Assembly: GCF_003002025.1 (NCBI RefSeq) | Contig: NZ_PVZB01000008.1 | Span: 62,001 to 126,000, forward strand | Origin: Paraburkholderia sp. BL25I1N1 | GTDB lineage: Bacteria > Pseudomonadota > Gammaproteobacteria > Burkholderiales > Burkholderiaceae | DNA: 64,000 nucleotides | Direction: 5' to 3' | Shown: one piece after another, positions 63,304-64,000 of the stretch | Numbering within the stretch: the stretch's first letter is position 1 | Layout: each line of letters opens with the position of its first letter | Position numbers and translations under genes: made by a program | The notes under the pieces: model-generated | What the model was told of the DNA's origin: nothing | Seen by the model: only the letters and a program-made list of their open reading frames with translations | Database searches by the model: none

Positions 63304-64000
63304 ATGATGAACGACTGGGCGGGCTTGCCTGCCACTTACGGCGACGTACTGCGCCGGGCGATGGATTCGCTCTTCCGCACGTTCGAAAATTTCAGCGAAG
63401 GGACGTTTATCGTCGATGCCGACGCGCGCGTGGTCTGGATCAACAAACGCTACGCGGCGCGCTTCGGTTTTTCGGACCCGGACCAGGCCATCGGCCGCGA
63501 TTGCGAAGCGGTGATTCCGAACAGCCTGATGCGCGAGGTCGTCAACACCGGCAAACCGATTCTGCTCGATATTCTGGAAACGGACCGCGAACCGCTCGTC
63601 GTCACGCGTTTGCCGTTGAAGGACGATGCGGGCGCCACAGTCGGCGCCGTTGGCTTTGCGCTCTTCGACGAACTGAAGGCGTTAACGCCGCTCTTTTCCC
63701 ACTACTCGCGTGTGCAGGAAGAATTGATCGCGACGCGCCGGTCGCTCGCGCAGGCGCGGCGGGCCAAATATACGTTCGGCAGTTTCGTCGGCACGAGCGC
63801 GGCCAGTCTCGAAGTGAAGCGCCAGGCGCGCCGCGCCGCGCAGCTCGAATCGCCGGTGCTGCTGCTCGGCGAAACCGGCACCGGCAAGGAGTTGCTTGGG
63901 CATGCCATCCACGGCGGCTCGGCGCGCGCGAATCAGCCGCTCGTGACGGTCAACGTCGCGGCGATTCCCGATACCCTACTCGAAGTCGAATTCTTCGGTG
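63304..64000 (+). CDS. Sigma-54-dependent transcriptional activator with PAS domain, C-terminus beyond window
   Basis: At least 232 residues from ATG 63304 (a second ATG is at 63307), with GGAGA upstream. A PAS domain (about 20-125: LFRTFENFSEGTFIVDADARVVWINKRYAARFGF) and linker precede the AAA+ domain, which starts with VGTSAASLEVKRQARRAAQLESPVLLLGETGTGKELLGHAIH (Walker A GETGTGKE) and NVAAIPDTLLEVEFFG. The GAFTGA loop and the DNA-binding domain lie outside the window. Divergent from the GntP gene and its sigma-54 promoter, so it is the likely activator of that transporter. Confidence 0.92.
   Translation, partial: MMNDWAGLPATYGDVLRRAMDSLFRTFENFSEGTFIVDADARVVWINKRYAARFGFSDPDQAIGRDCEAVIPNSLMREVVNTGKPILLDILETDREPLVVTRLPLKDDAGATVGAVGFALFDELKALTPLFSHYSRVQEELIATRRSLAQARRAKYTFGSFVGTSAASLEVKRQARRAAQLESPVLLLGETGTGKELLGHAIHGGSARANQPLVTVNVAAIPDTLLEVEFFG

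Overview
This is a GC-rich window from a beta-proteobacterial chromosome, most likely Burkholderiaceae and probably Paraburkholderia. The evidence is dense GC-biased coding, many LysR/GntR/AraC regulators, catabolic cassettes built around MFS carriers, and a GntP permease controlled by sigma-54. That assignment is inference from gene style. No rRNA or tRNA gene, CRISPR array or intact insertion sequence was seen.

Layout. 0-9 kb: a phospholipase-D-like protein cut by the left edge; a compact chemosensory-type operon (membrane CheA-like kinase, small membrane MCP-like protein, CheX-like protein, pseudo-receiver/CheX fusion, CheY); then a gene-poor stretch with five direct copies of an 18-21 bp repeat and an OmpR-type regulator. 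8.7-15.2 kb: an SDR oxidoreductase, a GlxA-type regulator, and a LysR-led operon of CoA-transferase, HMG-CoA-lyase-type lyase and MFS carrier, which looks like import, activation and cleavage of a branched (hydroxy)dicarboxylate. 15.2-23.7 kb: an unknown small gene beside a decayed porin-like remnant, then a GntR repressor divergent from serine-glyoxylate aminotransferase, MFS carrier, hydratase-like protein and a 1007-residue FAD/Fe-S dehydrogenase. 23.7-27.7 kb: a structured leader whose first part looks like the C4-type RNA of phages and prophages, followed by a four-gene osmoprotectant-type ABC transporter.

28-41 kb is more accessory in character: a double alpha/beta-hydrolase, a trypsin-like protease, and a MerR regulon. 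The regulon has two MerR proteins with a single cysteine at the same position, and four promoters sharing a TTGACC-N19 dyad design. These serve genes for a DJ-1-like protein, aldehyde dehydrogenase, acetoacetate-decarboxylase-like protein, alpha/beta-hydrolase and an Old-Yellow-Enzyme-like reductase, which suggests a reactive-carbonyl or electrophile response. A cupin protein and an acetyltransferase follow.

41-64 kb: a large GH63-like glucosidase, two secreted proteins, a LysE-type exporter, a YcaQ-type winged-helix protein whose family-like N-terminus lies upstream of any ATG/GTG/TTG, a cyclic-nucleotide-domain/thioredoxin-reductase-like protein next to a DedA-rhodanese fusion, a DinB protein, a frameshifted Aer-like chemoreceptor, a large hybrid histidine kinase, a RidA protein, and a GntP permease with a sigma-54 promoter divergent from its probable sigma-54 activator, which runs off the right edge.
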